DNA of 59,453 nt from Candidatus Liberimonas magnetica (GCA_020523885.1 JAJAPY010000021.1:1-59453), one strand, 5' to 3'; numbered from the stretch's first letter, positions 1-8,259 are shown. Made by a program: numbers and translations. The notes: a model not told the origin generated them from the sequence alone.

Positions 1-2
1 CG

Positions 3-92
3 CCTATAGCTATGGAAACACAGCTCAGGTTTGCAATACGTGAGGGCGGACACACAGTAGGCTCAGGTGTAGTAACGGAGATAGTAGAATAA
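3..92 (+). CDS. tuf: Elongation factor Tu, C-terminal end (partial)
   Basis: The window opens inside a reading frame whose last 29 residues run from PIAMETQLRFAI through the GGHTVGSGVV stretch to TEIVE and a TAA stop. This is the conserved end of domain 3 of EF-Tu, the GTPase that delivers aminoacyl-tRNA to the ribosome. The 5' part lies outside the window. A tuf gene just upstream of rpsJ is the classic end of the str operon, so str and S10 gene sets are joined here. The identification rests on the tail alone, but this tail is highly distinctive. Confidence 0.93.
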   Translation, partial: PIAMETQLRFAIREGGHTVGSGVVTEIVE

Positions 93-96
93 AATA

Positions 97-178
97 AGAC
101 CACAGACCGCAGACCACAGACCGCAGACTTGAAAGTCTGTAGTCGGCAGTCTGTAGTCGGAAGTCTACAGTCTGGAGT
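97..178. repeat. Heptamer inverted repeat, CAGACCA/TAGTCTG family, tuf-rpsJ
   Basis: The left arm is a 7-base-period array of AGACCRC units and the right arm an array of AGTCTGN/AGTCGGN units, so the transcript can fold back. The final right-arm unit reads AGTCTGGAGT and supplies GGAG five bases before the rpsJ start codon. Confidence 0.9.
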
Positions 179-182
179 AAGA

Positions 183-509
183 ATGTCCACAGAAAAAATT
201 TTAACAACGCAAAGGTTAAGGATCAAATTACGTGCGTATGACCACAAAATGCTAGATGACTCTCTGGCAAAAATCATTGAAACTGCTAGACGTACAGGTG
301 CTAGTATTACAGGCCCTGTGTTGCTGCCGACGGATATCAGGAAGTACTGCGTTAACCGATCTGTTCACGCTGATAAAAAATCCAGGGAACAGTTCGAGAT
401 GCGGATCCATAAGAGGTTAGTGGATATTCTGGAACCGTCTCAGAAAACAGTCGAAGAGTTAATGAAACTTGATCTGCCGGCCGGCGTTGACATTGAAATA
501 AAAATGTAA
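183..509 (+). CDS. rpsJ: Ribosomal protein uS10
   Basis: This 108-residue small-subunit protein binds 16S rRNA in the head of the 30S subunit and is also the NusB partner in antitermination. Visible family features are [16 protein letters not shown] near the N-terminus, the TGPVLLPT loop and the VDIEIKM end. Length is close to the usual 102-105. The frame stays open upstream to 129, but that extension is translated repeat. ATG at 183 is preceded by GGAG and starts the conserved sequence, so it was chosen. First gene of the S10 cluster. Confidence 0.97.
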   Translation: MSTEKILTTQRLRIKLRAYDHKMLDDSLAKIIETARRTGASITGPVLLPTDIRKYCVNRSVHADKKSREQFEMRIHKRLVDILEPSQKTVEELMKLDLPAGVDIEIKM

Positions 510-514
510 AAAAT

Positions 515-590
515 CAGACCACAGACTACAGACCGCAGACAAGAGATGTTTTGTCTGAAGTCTCTAGTCTGAAGTCTCTAGTCTGGAGTT
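515..590. repeat. Heptamer inverted repeat, CAGACCA/TAGTCTG family, rpsJ-rplC
   Basis: About four left-arm units (CAGACCA, CAGACTA, CAGACCG) face about five right-arm units across a short spacer. The right arm ends in GTCTGGAGTT, which is the ribosome binding site of rplC. Confidence 0.9.
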
Positions 591-594
591 AAGA

Positions 595-1302
595 ATGTTA
601 AAATCAATACTTGGAAATAAAATAGGGATGACACAAATATTCGATGAGACTGGCAATATGATTCCTGTAACCGTTATTAACGCAGGCCCGTGCACTGTAA
701 CCGGTATCAGGACCAATGAAAAAAACGGCTATACAGCTCTGCAGTTAGGGTTCGGGGATATAAAGGAAAAAGCGTTAAAAAATCCTGTTAAAGGGCAGTT
801 TAAAAAACTTGAGATAACTCCAAAGAAATATTTGCGTGAATTCAGGGTTGATGACGTTTCTGCCTATAAGATCGGGCAGGAAATAAAGGCGGATCTTTTT
901 AAAGCCGGTGATTATGTTGATATATCCGGGGTCAGCAAGGGTAAAGGTTTTGCCGGCGGGGTAAAAAGGTATCATTTTAAAGGCGGTGTGCAAACTCACG
1001 GACAATCTGACAGGCAGCGAGCTCCCGGTAGCATAGGTTCCCAAGGGCCGCAGCATGTCCTTAAAGGCATGAGAATGGCTGGGCATATGGGAAACGTGGT
1101 AATAACTACCCAGAAACTTAAAGTTGTAAAGGTTGATAATGAAAAAAACCTTATCCTTATAAATGGCGCTGTTCCTGGAGTAAACGGAAATATGGTTGTA
1201 GTTAATAAAACCGTTAAGAAAGTAAGCACAGCTATACCTGATGTTCAAAAGAAGCCGCAGGCAAAGAAAAAGGAAGTAAAGAAAGAAGCACCGAAAAAAT
1301 AG
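595..1302 (+). CDS. rplC: Ribosomal protein uL3
   Basis: This large-subunit protein helps shape the peptidyl transferase region and is a primary assembly protein. It begins MLKSILGNKIGMTQIFDE, the standard uL3 opening, and contains the KGKGFAGGVKRYHFKGG loop that reaches the active site, followed by PGSIGSQGPQHVLKGMRMAGHMG. At 235 residues it is slightly longer than usual because of a Lys-rich tail (QAKKKEVKKEAPKK). ATG at 595 lies behind a GGAG inside the repeat. Second gene of the S10 cluster. Confidence 0.97.
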   Translation: MLKSILGNKIGMTQIFDETGNMIPVTVINAGPCTVTGIRTNEKNGYTALQLGFGDIKEKALKNPVKGQFKKLEITPKKYLREFRVDDVSAYKIGQEIKADLFKAGDYVDISGVSKGKGFAGGVKRYHFKGGVQTHGQSDRQRAPGSIGSQGPQHVLKGMRMAGHMGNVVITTQKLKVVKVDNEKNLILINGAVPGVNGNMVVVNKTVKKVSTAIPDVQKKPQAKKKEVKKEAPKK

Positions 1303-1304
1303 TT

Positions 1305-1386
1305 ATCAGCAATCAGGTGTCAGGCATCAGTTAAATGAATCAGTCTTTACTGAAACCTGATAGCTGAAGCCTGAAAGCTGAATTGA
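1305..1386. repeat. Heptamer inverted repeat, ATCAGGN/GCCTGAA family, rplC-rplD
   Basis: A different 7-base word with the same architecture: ATCAGCA, ATCAGGT, GTCAGGC, ATCAGTT on the left and ACCTGAT, AGCTGAA, GCCTGAA, AGCTGAA on the right. The arms are near reverse complements. The gap ends in TTGAGGTAAATACAA before rplD. Confidence 0.85.
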
Positions 1387-1397
1387 GGTAAATACAA

Positions 1398-2033
1398 ATG
1401 GAAACAGCGGTATTTGATATTGAGGGAAAAGAAACTAAAAAAGTAGAACTGCCGAACATTTTTGAGACTAAAATGTCTTCGAACCTGCTTCACGAAGTTG
1501 TGAAAGGCTATTTGGCAAATCAAAGAGCAGGTACTCATTCTACAAAAACAAGGGGAGAGGTCAGCGGCGGTGGGACTAAACCCTGGCGTCAGAAAGGCAC
1601 AGGCAGGGCCAGAAGCGGTTCTATACGTTCGCCGTTATGGAGAAAGGGCGGGATAATTTTCGGGCCCAAACCGCACAGCTATTATCAGAATTTATCTCAA
1701 AAGAAAAGAAGGCTGGCGCTTGGCATAGCTTTTGCAGAAAAGTTAAAAGGCAACAACCTGGTCGTACTAAACAGTATATCTGTAGCTGAGCCAAAAACGA
1801 AAAAGGTGTTTAAGATACTTGCAGACTTGAAATTAACAGGAAAAAAAATTCTGCTTGTAGTTGATAAAGTAGACCCGAAACTTAAAACAGCCGGCCGTAA
1901 CATTGAAGACCTTGTCATAGAGGAGTACAGGAATTTAAATGCTTATCAAGTCCTTTGGGCTGATAAAATGGTAATAGTTGAATCAGCTCTTGAAAATATA
2001 AAAGAAAAGGTAGAGATAAAAGAAAAGGTATAG
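1398..2033 (+). CDS. rplD: Ribosomal protein uL4
   Basis: This 211-residue large-subunit protein lines the nascent-peptide exit tunnel. Characteristic segments are NQRAGTHSTKTRGEVSGGG followed by KPWRQKGTGRARSGSIRSP (the tunnel loop), and GGIIFGPKPHSY. The C-terminal part holds the Rossmann-like fold (KILLVVDK). The last residues (KEKVEIKEKV) repeat a KEKV unit. In E. coli uL4 represses the S10 operon; no equivalent leader can be judged here. rplW follows after 8 bases. Confidence 0.97.
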   Translation: METAVFDIEGKETKKVELPNIFETKMSSNLLHEVVKGYLANQRAGTHSTKTRGEVSGGGTKPWRQKGTGRARSGSIRSPLWRKGGIIFGPKPHSYYQNLSQKKRRLALGIAFAEKLKGNNLVVLNSISVAEPKTKKVFKILADLKLTGKKILLVVDKVDPKLKTAGRNIEDLVIEEYRNLNAYQVLWADKMVIVESALENIKEKVEIKEKV

Positions 2034-2041
2034 GTGTTAAA

Positions 2042-2329
2042 ATGGATATAAGGCAAATAATTAAAAAACCATTAATAACTGAAAAAGCAACAAACCTGAA
2101 AGAAAATGAGAATAAATATCTTTTTATGGTTGACAAAGCAGCTACCAAAGGCCAGATCAGGGAAGCTATCGAAAAACTATTTAAAGTAGAAGTAGAGAAT
2201 GTCCATACCCTGGTCGTTCCGGGAAAGCTAAGGCGCATGGGTGTTAATTCCGGCTACAGGGCTAACTGGAAAAAAGCTATTGTGAAAGTTAAAAAAGGCC
2301 AGAGCATAAAGATCGTTGAAGAAGTCTAA
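2042..2329 (+). CDS. rplW: Ribosomal protein uL23
   Basis: This 95-residue protein sits at the tunnel exit and is the docking point for trigger factor and SRP. The opening [17 protein letters not shown] and the central [20 protein letters not shown] are standard for the family. It is tightly spaced behind rplD (8 bases, no repeat), so the two are probably translationally linked. Confidence 0.96.
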   Translation: MDIRQIIKKPLITEKATNLKENENKYLFMVDKAATKGQIREAIEKLFKVEVENVHTLVVPGKLRRMGVNSGYRANWKKAIVKVKKGQSIKIVEEV

Positions 2330-2333
2330 ATAA

Positions 2334-2420
2334 AGACCACAGACATCAGACCACAGACATCAGACTAAATACCAAGCCTGAAGTCTATAGTCTGAAGTCT
2401 GAAGTCTATAGTCTGGAGTT
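2334..2420. repeat. Heptamer inverted repeat, CAGACCA/TAGTCTG family, rplW-rplB
   Basis: AGACCAC and AGACATC units on the left face TAGTCTG and AAGTCTG units on the right. The right arm ends GTCTGGAGTT four bases before the rplB ATG. Confidence 0.9.
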
Positions 2421-2424
2421 AATA

Positions 2425-3270
2425 ATGCCGATAAAAACCTTTAAACCTTATACGCCTGTACGCAGGTTCATTACAGTAGAAGATTTTTCGGATATTACTA
2501 AGTCCGAACCGGAAAAATCGTTGATTACCCCGATAAGAAAAACCGGCGGCCGGTGCAATACTGGAAGGCTTACTGTAAGGCACCACGGAGGCGGGCATAA
2601 GCAGTTTTATCGGATAATTGATTTTAAAAGGGAAAAATTAAATATCCCTGCAAAGGTTTTGTCAATAGAATATGACCCGAACAGGTCTTGCAGGATTTGC
2701 CTCGTAGAGTATGAAGATAAAGAGAAAAGATATATCTTACAGCCTCTTGGCCTTAAGGTAGGCGATACTATAATGTCCGGGCCTGAAGTAGAAATAAAGA
2801 TAGGAAATGCACTGCCCATAGCGAATCTGCCTAGCGGTACTTTCATTCATAATGTTGAGCTTGAACCGGGCAGAGGCGGAAAACTTGTCCGTTCAGCAGG
2901 AGCAGCAGCGCAGATCATGGCAAAGGAAGGCGATTTTGCACAACTCAGAATGCCTTCCAGCGAGATGAGGATAGTTTCCATAAAATGTTATGCAACTATC
3001 GGGCAGGTCGGGAACCTTGACCATGAAAATGTTTCCCTGGGTTCTGCCGGAAGAAGCCGTCATCTGGGAATAAGGCCGACGGTCAGAGGTACTGCCATGA
3101 ATGCAGTTGACCATCCTCACGGAGGGGGCCGCGGTAAATCCAAAGGGCATAATCATCCTTCAAGCCCGTGGGGCCAGCCTTCAAAAGGTTTTAGAACAAG
3201 AAGAAAAAAGAACTGGGATAAAATGAGAATAAGGCGCCGCAGTGTTGGTAAGACCGTGGCAGCACATTAG
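2425..3270 (+). CDS. rplB: Ribosomal protein uL2
   Basis: This 281-residue large-subunit protein is needed for subunit joining and lies near the peptidyl transferase centre. It starts [15 protein letters not shown] and contains [20 protein letters not shown]. Near the C-terminus are [16 protein letters not shown] and the conserved His of that loop, followed by [10 protein letters not shown]. Full length. The start is preceded by GGAG from the repeat. Confidence 0.97.
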   Translation: MPIKTFKPYTPVRRFITVEDFSDITKSEPEKSLITPIRKTGGRCNTGRLTVRHHGGGHKQFYRIIDFKREKLNIPAKVLSIEYDPNRSCRICLVEYEDKEKRYILQPLGLKVGDTIMSGPEVEIKIGNALPIANLPSGTFIHNVELEPGRGGKLVRSAGAAAQIMAKEGDFAQLRMPSSEMRIVSIKCYATIGQVGNLDHENVSLGSAGRSRHLGIRPTVRGTAMNAVDHPHGGGRGKSKGHNHPSSPWGQPSKGFRTRRKKNWDKMRIRRRSVGKTVAAH

Positions 3271-3361
3271 TTAATATACTTGCATAAAAATATTACAATA
3301 GTAGCGATAATCCCGCCAAGGCGGGACTTCACATATTGAAGTTTACATAAAGGAGTTCAGA
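3271..3361. other. rplB-rpsS spacer with a GC hairpin
   Basis: This 91-base gap lacks a heptamer array. It holds a small perfect hairpin, CCCGCC-AA-GGCGGG, followed by a weak CTTCA/TGAAG pairing and an AAAGGAG ribosome binding site for rpsS. The same CCCGCCAAGGCGGG hairpin recurs nested inside a larger palindrome near 18170. Confidence 0.6.
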
Positions 3362-3649
3362 ATGAGCAGGTCAACAAAAAAGGGCCCATATGTTGATGAG
3401 AAACTTCTTAAAAAAATACAGAAACTGAATGAAACTGGAGAAAAAAAGGTGATAAAGACCTGGGCGAGAGCTTCGATGATAACTCCTGATTTTGTCGGGC
3501 ATACCCTTGCGATACATAATGGAAAGAAGTTTTTGCCGATATATATGACAGAACAAATGGTAGGACACAGGCTTGGCGAGTTTTCGCCTACGAGAGTTTT
3601 TAGAGGCCATGGCGAAGCTCATACAAAAGAAGCATCAGCGTTGACATAA
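3362..3649 (+). CDS. rpsS: Ribosomal protein uS19
   Basis: This 95-residue 30S head protein starts [19 protein letters not shown]. It contains [25 protein letters not shown] and ends with the [14 protein letters not shown] region, all diagnostic of uS19. Start ATG has an AAAGGAG site 6 bases upstream. Confidence 0.97.
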   Translation: MSRSTKKGPYVDEKLLKKIQKLNETGEKKVIKTWARASMITPDFVGHTLAIHNGKKFLPIYMTEQMVGHRLGEFSPTRVFRGHGEAHTKEASALT

Positions 3650-3652
3650 TCT

Positions 3653-3684
3653 TAGCGTTCAGCGTGTAGCGTAGAGCGTATAGG
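3653..3684. repeat. Heptamer array, AGCGTNN family, one arm only, rpsS-rplV
   Basis: Four to five units of TTAGCGT, TCAGCGT, GTAGCGT, AGAGCGT occur without a facing arm. The same word family has both arms at 9267-9361 and 30684-30745. Confidence 0.75.
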
Positions 3685-3710
3685 AAAAAATAACAAAAGA
3701 GAGAAAAAAT

Positions 3711-4034
3711 ATGGAAGCTTTATCAAAATCAAAATTTCAAAGATATGCCCCAAGAAAAGTAAATCAGGTCCTTAGGTTGGTAAGAAATAAACCTGTTGAA
3801 AAAGCTCTTGAGATATTATCTTTTACACCCAAATCTTCAGCTGATCTGGTAATAAAAACATTAAAAAGCGCTATTGCAAACGCTGGCCGTGTAAAAAACA
3901 TGGCAGGGCTTAAAGTAAAGAGCTGCTGGGTCGGCCAGGGGCCTGTTCTTAAAAGGCTTAGACCCGGGCCTATGGGGCGAGGAATGCAGTATAAAAGAAA
4001 AACCTGTAATTTAACGATAGTAGTAGGAGATTAA
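3711..4034 (+). CDS. rplV: Ribosomal protein uL22
   Basis: This 107-residue exit-tunnel protein contains FQRYAPRKVNQVLRLVRNKPVEKALEIL. The long hairpin loop that lines the tunnel follows (WVGQGPVLKRLRPGPMGRGMQYKRK). The start is preceded by AGAGAG. Neighbours rpsS and rpsC give the standard order. Confidence 0.96.
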   Translation: MEALSKSKFQRYAPRKVNQVLRLVRNKPVEKALEILSFTPKSSADLVIKTLKSAIANAGRVKNMAGLKVKSCWVGQGPVLKRLRPGPMGRGMQYKRKTCNLTIVVGD

Positions 4035-4039
4035 AAATA

Positions 4040-4106
4040 CAGACCGCAGACCACAGACCACAGACAAAAGTCTGTAGTCTCTAGTCTGGAGTCTCTAGTC
4101 TGGAGT
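4040..4106. repeat. Heptamer inverted repeat, CAGACCA/TAGTCTG family, rplV-rpsC
   Basis: Left units CAGACCG, CAGACCA, CAGACCA; right units GTCTGTA, GTCTCTA, GTCTGGA. The right arm ends TCTGGAGTT, giving GGAG before rpsC. The loop is only a few bases (AAAA). Confidence 0.9.
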
Positions 4107-4111
4107 TAAAA

Positions 4112-4870
4112 ATGGGTCAGAAAATACATCCTAAAAGCGTACGGTTGGGTTATATCAGAGATTGGGATTCGAAATGGTTCAATTTAAAAGAAATGCCGGA
4201 ACTAATTGAAGAGGATCAGCATATCAGGCATTACCTGAAAGATAAATTGCGCCTTGCGGCAGTTTCCAGGGTCGGGATAGAGCGAGCCGGAAAATATTTA
4301 AGAATAAACATATACACTGCCCGGCCAGGCATAGTTATAGGAAAGGGCGGGCAGGGCATTGAAACATTGCAAAAAGAACTTGAAGAAATAAGCGAGAAAA
4401 AAACTTTTGTAAATGTGATGGAAATCAAGAATGCTGAAATAGATGCACAGTTGATTGCAGAAGGTGTGGCTTTACAGCTTGAAAAACAGGTGGCCTATAG
4501 AAGAGCAATGAAAAGGGCTATAGAACGCGCCATGGCTTCCGGAGCTCAGGGAATAAAGATAATGGTTGCTGGGAGGCTCGGAGGAGCTGAAATCGCAAGG
4601 ACCGAATGGCTTAAAGAAGGGCGTCTTCCTCTTCAGACTTTCAGGGCAGACATTGACTATGGATTTTCTGAAGCATTTACCACTATGGGACAGATAGGGG
4701 TTAAGACCTGGGTCTTTAAAAAAGAATTTTTTAAAAAGACAGAAAAAGACCTGTTAGACGAAGCAAGGCCGGTGGTAAAAGATGAGATAGATAACGAAAA
4801 GAAAGAAGATGTACCCAAAGAGAAAGAAAAAGAACAACCACAAGATAAGATAGATCCGGGGATAAAATAA
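4112..4870 (+). CDS. rpsC: Ribosomal protein uS3
   Basis: This 30S protein lies at the mRNA entry tunnel. It opens MGQKIHPKSVRLGYIRDWDSKW. The KH domain signature is IYTARPGIVIGKGGQGIE, followed by the C-terminal EIARTEWLKEGRLPLQTFRADIDY signature. At 252 residues it carries an extra acidic/lysine-rich tail of about 35 residues (EKKEDVPKEKEKEQPQDK), likely disordered. rplP follows after 17 bases. Confidence 0.97.
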   Translation: MGQKIHPKSVRLGYIRDWDSKWFNLKEMPELIEEDQHIRHYLKDKLRLAAVSRVGIERAGKYLRINIYTARPGIVIGKGGQGIETLQKELEEISEKKTFVNVMEIKNAEIDAQLIAEGVALQLEKQVAYRRAMKRAIERAMASGAQGIKIMVAGRLGGAEIARTEWLKEGRLPLQTFRADIDYGFSEAFTTMGQIGVKTWVFKKEFFKKTEKDLLDEARPVVKDEIDNEKKEDVPKEKEKEQPQDKIDPGIK

Positions 4871-4887
4871 TCTAGAGGAATTCAAAA

Positions 4888-5301
4888 ATGTTAATGCCAA
4901 AAAGAGTTAAATACCGCAAAGCACAAAGAGGCAGGATGAAAGGCAAAGCCAAAGGCGGCACATCAGTTGATTTTGGTGAATACGGCTTAAGAGCGCTTGA
5001 ACCGGCCTGGATCACAAGCCAGCAGATAGAGGCAACAAGAATGTCTCTTACAAAGTATCTTAAAAAGGGCGGGAAGATATGGTTCAGGATTTTTCCCGAT
5101 AAACCTGTAACAAAAAAACCTGCAGAAACAAGGATGGGTAAAGGTAAAGGTTCTCCTGAATCATGGGTTTGCGTAGTTAAGCCCGGGAAAATAATGTTTG
5201 AACTTGAAGGGCTTCCAAAAGATGTCGCTAAAGAGGCACTGAGAAGAGCTTCACATAAATTGCCTATTAAAACAAGGTTCGAACAGAGAGAAGAAATATA
5301 A
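4888..5301 (+). CDS. rplP: Ribosomal protein uL16
   Basis: This 137-residue large-subunit protein contacts the A-site tRNA. Family landmarks are [39 protein letters not shown] and [13 protein letters not shown]. Two start codons are possible, ATG at 4888 and ATG at 4894 (MLMPKR). AGGA sits 8 bases before the first, so 4888 was kept. MPKR is the usual N-terminus, so 4894 remains possible. Confidence 0.96.
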   Translation: MLMPKRVKYRKAQRGRMKGKAKGGTSVDFGEYGLRALEPAWITSQQIEATRMSLTKYLKKGGKIWFRIFPDKPVTKKPAETRMGKGKGSPESWVCVVKPGKIMFELEGLPKDVAKEALRRASHKLPIKTRFEQREEI

Positions 5302-5305
5302 ATAT

Positions 5306-5402
5306 AGACAACAGACGTCAGACAACAGACCACAGATAAAAATTTAAAAGATTTTTAGCCTCTTGTCTGAAGTCGGAAGTCTGAAGTCGGAAGTCTGGAG
5401 TT
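5306..5402. repeat. Heptamer inverted repeat, CAGACCA/TAGTCTG family, rplP-rpmC
   Basis: Left units AGACAAC, AGACGTC, AGACAAC, AGACCAC; right units GTCTGAA and GTCGGAA alternating. The spacer itself contains an AATTTAAAAGATTTTT stretch. The right arm ends GTCTGGAGTT at the rpmC ribosome binding site. Confidence 0.9.
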
Positions 5403-5405
5403 AAT

Positions 5406-5618
5406 ATGAAAGGCAAAGTTTGGCAGGAAATAAAGAATTTATCTGATGTTGAGCTTGAAACAAAACTTCGCGAGACTGAAGAGGAATTGTTCCGTTTAAG
5501 GTTCCGTCATTCTTCTACACCTTTAAAAAACCCTTTATTATTGAGATATCTGAAAAGGACAATAGCAAAAATTAGAACTCTATTTAAGGAAAGGGAAACT
5601 GTAAAAGCTTCAAATTAA
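5406..5618 (+). CDS. rpmC: Ribosomal protein uL29
   Basis: This 70-residue, two-helix protein near the tunnel exit has the typical LRETEEELFRLRFRHS motif and a basic C-terminal helix (RYLKRTIAKIRTLFKERE). Its start lies directly behind the GGAG of the repeat. It is followed after 17 bases by rpsQ, as in most bacteria. Confidence 0.95.
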   Translation: MKGKVWQEIKNLSDVELETKLRETEEELFRLRFRHSSTPLKNPLLLRYLKRTIAKIRTLFKERETVKASN

Positions 5619-5635
5619 TTTTGGGAGGATTTTTA

Positions 5636-5902
5636 GTGGAAAACAGTATTGAACGTAATGACCGTAAAACATTGACAGGCACTGTTATAAAAGACAAAAT
5701 GAATAAAACGCGTGTTGTAGAGGTCTCTCGCACGTTTCGTCATTCCGAATATGCCAAAGTCTCCAGACGGGTTAAAAGTTTTTGCATGCATGACGAAAAA
5801 AATGAAACGCATATCGGAGATAAAGTTATAATGATGGAAACAAGGCCGTTGTCAAAAACAAAGAGATGGCGGCTATTGGAGATAGTAGGGAAAACGAAAT
5901 AA
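5636..5902 (+). CDS. rpsQ: Ribosomal protein uS17 (GTG start)
   Basis: This 88-residue 30S primary binding protein has the RKTLTGTVIKDKMNKTRVVEVSR opening and the KSFCMHDEKNETHIGDKVIMMETRPLSKTKRW core. An upstream TTG at 5621 is in frame but would place the ribosome binding site inside the gene. GGGAGG at 5623-5628 sits 7 bases before GTG at 5636, so GTG was chosen. Last gene of the S10 set. Confidence 0.95.
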   Translation: MENSIERNDRKTLTGTVIKDKMNKTRVVEVSRTFRHSEYAKVSRRVKSFCMHDEKNETHIGDKVIMMETRPLSKTKRWRLLEIVGKTK

Positions 5903-5904
5903 TA

Positions 5905-5972
5905 CAGACCACAGACCGCAGACTGCAGACAAAAGTCTGAAGTCTCTAGTCTGAAGTCTTTAGTCTGGAGTT
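5905..5972. repeat. Heptamer inverted repeat, CAGACCA/TAGTCTG family, rpsQ-rplN
   Basis: Left units CAGACCA, CAGACCG, CAGACTG; right units GTCTGAA, GTCTCTA, GTCTGAA, GTCTTTA, GTCTGGA. GGAG at the end of the right arm serves rplN. The loop is AAAA. Confidence 0.9.
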
Positions 5973-5976
5973 AATT

Positions 5977-6345
5977 ATGATTCAAGAAAGAACGATACTT
6001 AATGTTGCGGATAACTCTGGTGCCAGGAAGATCAGGTGCTTCAGGATTTTAGGTGGCACAAGGCACAGGTATGCCACATTAGGCGATATCATCATAGCTT
6101 CTGTCCAGGATGCACTACCGAAAGCAGCCATAAAGAAAGGCGAAGTTGTAAGGTGTGTTATAGTAAGGTGCGTAAAAGAACGCAGAAGAGCTGACGGCAC
6201 TTATATCAAGTTCGACGACAATGCTGCAGTTGTTATTACTGAAGAGGGGGAGCCAAAAGGTACTCGTATTTTCGGGCCTGTCGCAAGAGAATTACGCGAG
6301 AAAAATTATCTAAAAATAATTTCTTTGGCGCCTGAAGTCATATAA
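5977..6345 (+). CDS. rplN: Ribosomal protein uL14
   Basis: This 122-residue protein lies at the subunit interface, where it also binds ribosome silencing factors. It contains [55 protein letters not shown] and [14 protein letters not shown]. The length is exactly that of most bacterial uL14. First gene of the spc set. Confidence 0.97.
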   Translation: MIQERTILNVADNSGARKIRCFRILGGTRHRYATLGDIIIASVQDALPKAAIKKGEVVRCVIVRCVKERRRADGTYIKFDDNAAVVITEEGEPKGTRIFGPVARELREKNYLKIISLAPEVI

Positions 6346-6348
6346 ATG

Positions 6349-6414
6349 CAGACCACAGACCACAGACCACAGACCAAAGTCTGAAGTCTCTAGTCTGAAG
6401 TCTCTAGTCTGGAG
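6349..6414. repeat. Heptamer inverted repeat, CAGACCA/TAGTCTG family, rplN-rplX
   Basis: Four CAGACCA units face GTCTGAA/GTCTCTA units with almost no loop (AAA). The right arm ends GTCTGGAG, 7 bases before the rplX start. Confidence 0.9.
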
Positions 6415-6421
6415 AACAATA

Positions 6422-6733
6422 ATGATACACGTAAAGAAAAAAGATAAAGTAAAAGTACTTTCTGGCAAAGATAAAGATAAATTGGGCGAAGTTTTAAAGG
6501 TCTTCCCAAAAGAGAATAAGGTTATTGTAGCAAAGATAAATTTTGTAAAACACCATACGAAACCTACACAAACGGCTCCGGGCGGTATCCATGAAAAAGA
6601 AGCGGCTATTTCTATTTCCAAAGTTATGCTTGTATGCCCGAAATGCAATCAGACAACAAGACAAAAAATAGATTTTCTCTCAGATGGCAAAAAAATAAGG
6701 ATTTGCCGTCACTGCGGAGAAATGATAGTTTAA
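6422..6733 (+). CDS. rplX: Ribosomal protein uL24 with C-terminal zinc ribbon
   Basis: This 103-residue assembly-initiating large-subunit protein has an N-terminal KOW motif (DKVKVLSGKDKDKLGEVLKV). The C-terminal half carries two CxxC pairs (CPKC and CRHC) about 28 residues apart, enough to bind one zinc. Some bacterial uL24 proteins have this C-terminal ribbon and others lack it. Loss of zinc could be compensated in other species by paralogues; none is seen here. Confidence 0.95.
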   Translation: MIHVKKKDKVKVLSGKDKDKLGEVLKVFPKENKVIVAKINFVKHHTKPTQTAPGGIHEKEAAISISKVMLVCPKCNQTTRQKIDFLSDGKKIRICRHCGEMIV

Positions 6734-6737
6734 AATA

Positions 6738-6769
6738 AGTTTAGAGTTTAAAGGCTAGAGTTTAGAAGT
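6738..6769. repeat. Heptamer array, AGTTTAG family, one arm, rplX-rplE
   Basis: Units AGTTTAG, AGTTTAA, AGGCTAG, AGTTTAG run in one direction without a facing arm. An AAGGA site for rplE follows about 20 bases later. Confidence 0.65.
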
Positions 6770-6796
6770 AAAAAACAAAAAAATAAGAAGGATATC

Positions 6797-7351
6797 ATGA
6801 AAAACTATGTTCCACGGTTAAAAGAAGCCTATAAAAACGTTGTTGTACCGGCGCTGATGAAGCAATTTAATTTTAAGAACATCCATCAGACTCCAAAACT
6901 TGTTAAAATAGTCGTTAATATCGGGCTGTCTGAAGCAAAAGAAAACGTTAAAGTCGTCGATAGCGCGGCAGGTGAGCTTAGTGCTATTACAGGGCAAAAG
7001 CCTAAGATATGCCGTGCAAAAAAATCCATATCAAATTTTAAACTAAGACAAGGGATGCCGATAGGCGTAAAAGTAACTTTGCAAAGTGACAGGATGTATG
7101 AGTTTTTCGACAGGTTAGTCAATGTCTCTATACCGCGTATCCGTGATTTTCATGGCTTAGAGCCGAATGCCTTTGATGGAGACGGGAATTATAATTTAGG
7201 GCTTAGTGAACAATATATTTTTCCTGAGATAAATGTCGAAAAATCCGATAAAACCCGCGGTATGAATATTACGATCGTAACCAGTACTTCAAAAGATAAT
7301 GAGGCAAAAGAGTTTTTGGCTTTAATGGGAATGCCTTTTAAGAAAAGATAA
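6797..7351 (+). CDS. rplE: Ribosomal protein uL5
   Basis: This 184-residue 5S rRNA-binding protein forms a bridge to the 30S subunit. Diagnostic segments are [40 protein letters not shown] and [30 protein letters not shown]. Full length. AAGGA lies about 8 bases before the ATG. Confidence 0.97.
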   Translation: MKNYVPRLKEAYKNVVVPALMKQFNFKNIHQTPKLVKIVVNIGLSEAKENVKVVDSAAGELSAITGQKPKICRAKKSISNFKLRQGMPIGVKVTLQSDRMYEFFDRLVNVSIPRIRDFHGLEPNAFDGDGNYNLGLSEQYIFPEINVEKSDKTRGMNITIVTSTSKDNEAKEFLALMGMPFKKR

Positions 7352-7355
7352 AAAC

Positions 7356-7440
7356 AAGGTAAAAGGTAAATGGGAGACGGTAAACGGTAAACCCTCAAAC
7401 CTTTAAATCTGTATACCTTCTACCATTTACCGTCTACCAA
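7356..7440. repeat. Heptamer inverted repeat, GGTAAAN family, rplE-rpsZ
   Basis: AAGGTAA, AAGGTAA, ACGGTAA, ACGGTAA units on the left face ATACCTT, CTACCAT, TTACCGT, CTACCAA units on the right, so the arms are near reverse complements with a 7-base period. Confidence 0.8.
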
Positions 7441-7458
7441 TTAGTTAAAGGAGTTATA

Positions 7459-7644
7459 ATGGCAACAATTGCTTGGGTCGTAAAGATGAGAAAGACTTCA
7501 AAATATTCAACCCAGCATAGAAACCGCTGCCGTTTATGCGGAAGAGCACGCGGTTTTTACAGGGATTTCGGTCTTTGCAGGATTTGTTTCAGGAAACTCG
7601 CACATCAGGGGGAAATACCGGGTGTTACGAAGTCAAGCTGGTAA
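7459..7644 (+). CDS. rpsN: Ribosomal protein uS14, zinc-binding (type Z)
   Basis: This 61-residue, short zinc-containing form of uS14 has CRLC and CRIC separated by 12 residues ([20 protein letters not shown]) and the C-terminal [11 protein letters not shown]. The short zinc form is about 61 residues; the zinc-free form is about 100. The start at 7459 has AAAGGAG upstream. Confidence 0.96.
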   Translation: MATIAWVVKMRKTSKYSTQHRNRCRLCGRARGFYRDFGLCRICFRKLAHQGEIPGVTKSSW

Positions 7645-7650
7645 AAAAAT

Positions 7651-7735
7651 CTGACTACAGACCACAGGCCATAGACTAAAGACCTAAAAGGGTTTAAAGT
7701 CTGCAGTCTGAAGTCTCTAGTCTAAAGTCTGAGGT
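7651..7735. repeat. Heptamer inverted repeat, CAGACCA/TAGTCTG family, rpsN-rpsH
   Basis: Left units CTGACTA, CAGACCA, CAGGCCA, TAGACTA are more degenerate than elsewhere. Right units are GTCTGCA, GTCTGAA, GTCTCTA, GTCTAAA, GTCTGAGG. Here the terminal unit gives GAGG instead of GGAG for rpsH. Confidence 0.85.
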
Positions 7736-7742
7736 TAAAACA

Positions 7743-8138
7743 ATGGTCACAGATCCAATAGCTGATATGTTCACTAGAATACGGAATGCTAATGCGAAAT
7801 TGCTTGAGAAGGTAGATATCCCGTCTTCAAAATTGAAAATAGAGGTCGCCAAGGTGCTAAAAGATGAGGGGTATATCGCTAACTATAAAAACATTGAAGA
7901 CTATAAGCAGGGGATCTTAAGGATATATCTTAAATATACCGGAGAGGGAAATAGAGTATTGCAGGGATTAAAGAGGATTTCCACTCCCGGTCTAAGGGTT
8001 TACAGGCAGTCTGACAGCCTGCCAAAAGTTTCAGGCGGTATCGGCATCTCGATAATTTCTACTTCAAAAGGCTTGATGACAAACAAAAAGGCGCAGGCCA
8101 GCAAAGTCGGAGGGGAAGTTATAGGATACGTTTGGTAG
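7743..8138 (+). CDS. rpsH: Ribosomal protein uS8
   Basis: This 131-residue 30S primary binder is the spc operon repressor in E. coli. It opens [17 protein letters not shown]. The C-terminal signature [20 protein letters not shown] is followed by GGEVIGYVW. Length is normal. Confidence 0.97.
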   Translation: MVTDPIADMFTRIRNANAKLLEKVDIPSSKLKIEVAKVLKDEGYIANYKNIEDYKQGILRIYLKYTGEGNRVLQGLKRISTPGLRVYRQSDSLPKVSGGIGISIISTSKGLMTNKKAQASKVGGEVIGYVW

Positions 8139-8147
8139 AAAAAATAT

Positions 8148-8240
8148 CAAAGTGCAAATTGCAAAATGTAAAATTAAGGTAAAGGCAATTTAAATAAAAA
8201 CAATATTAATTTTACATTTTGAACTTTGAAATTTGCATTG
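8148..8240. repeat. Heptamer inverted repeat, TGCAAAN family, rpsH-rplF
   Basis: Units AAAGTGC, AAATTGC, AAAATGT, AAAATTA on the left face TTTTACA, TTTTGAA, CTTTGAA, ATTTGCA on the right. The word is the one that dominates the mre region and that also occurs in frame at 27165-27197. Confidence 0.8.
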
Positions 8241-8259
8241 CGAACGAAGTGAGGGTAAT

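Noticed and set aside
129-182. Longer N-terminus for uS10
   Set aside because: The extra codons are translated heptamer repeat and uS10 homology starts at 183, directly behind GGAG.
97-590. CRISPR array
   Set aside because: The regular spacing is a 7-base period without unique spacers, and the arms face each other. No cas genes are near.
775-1248. Minus-strand ORFs inside ribosomal genes
   Set aside because: They mirror strongly conserved genes in another frame and lack start signals.
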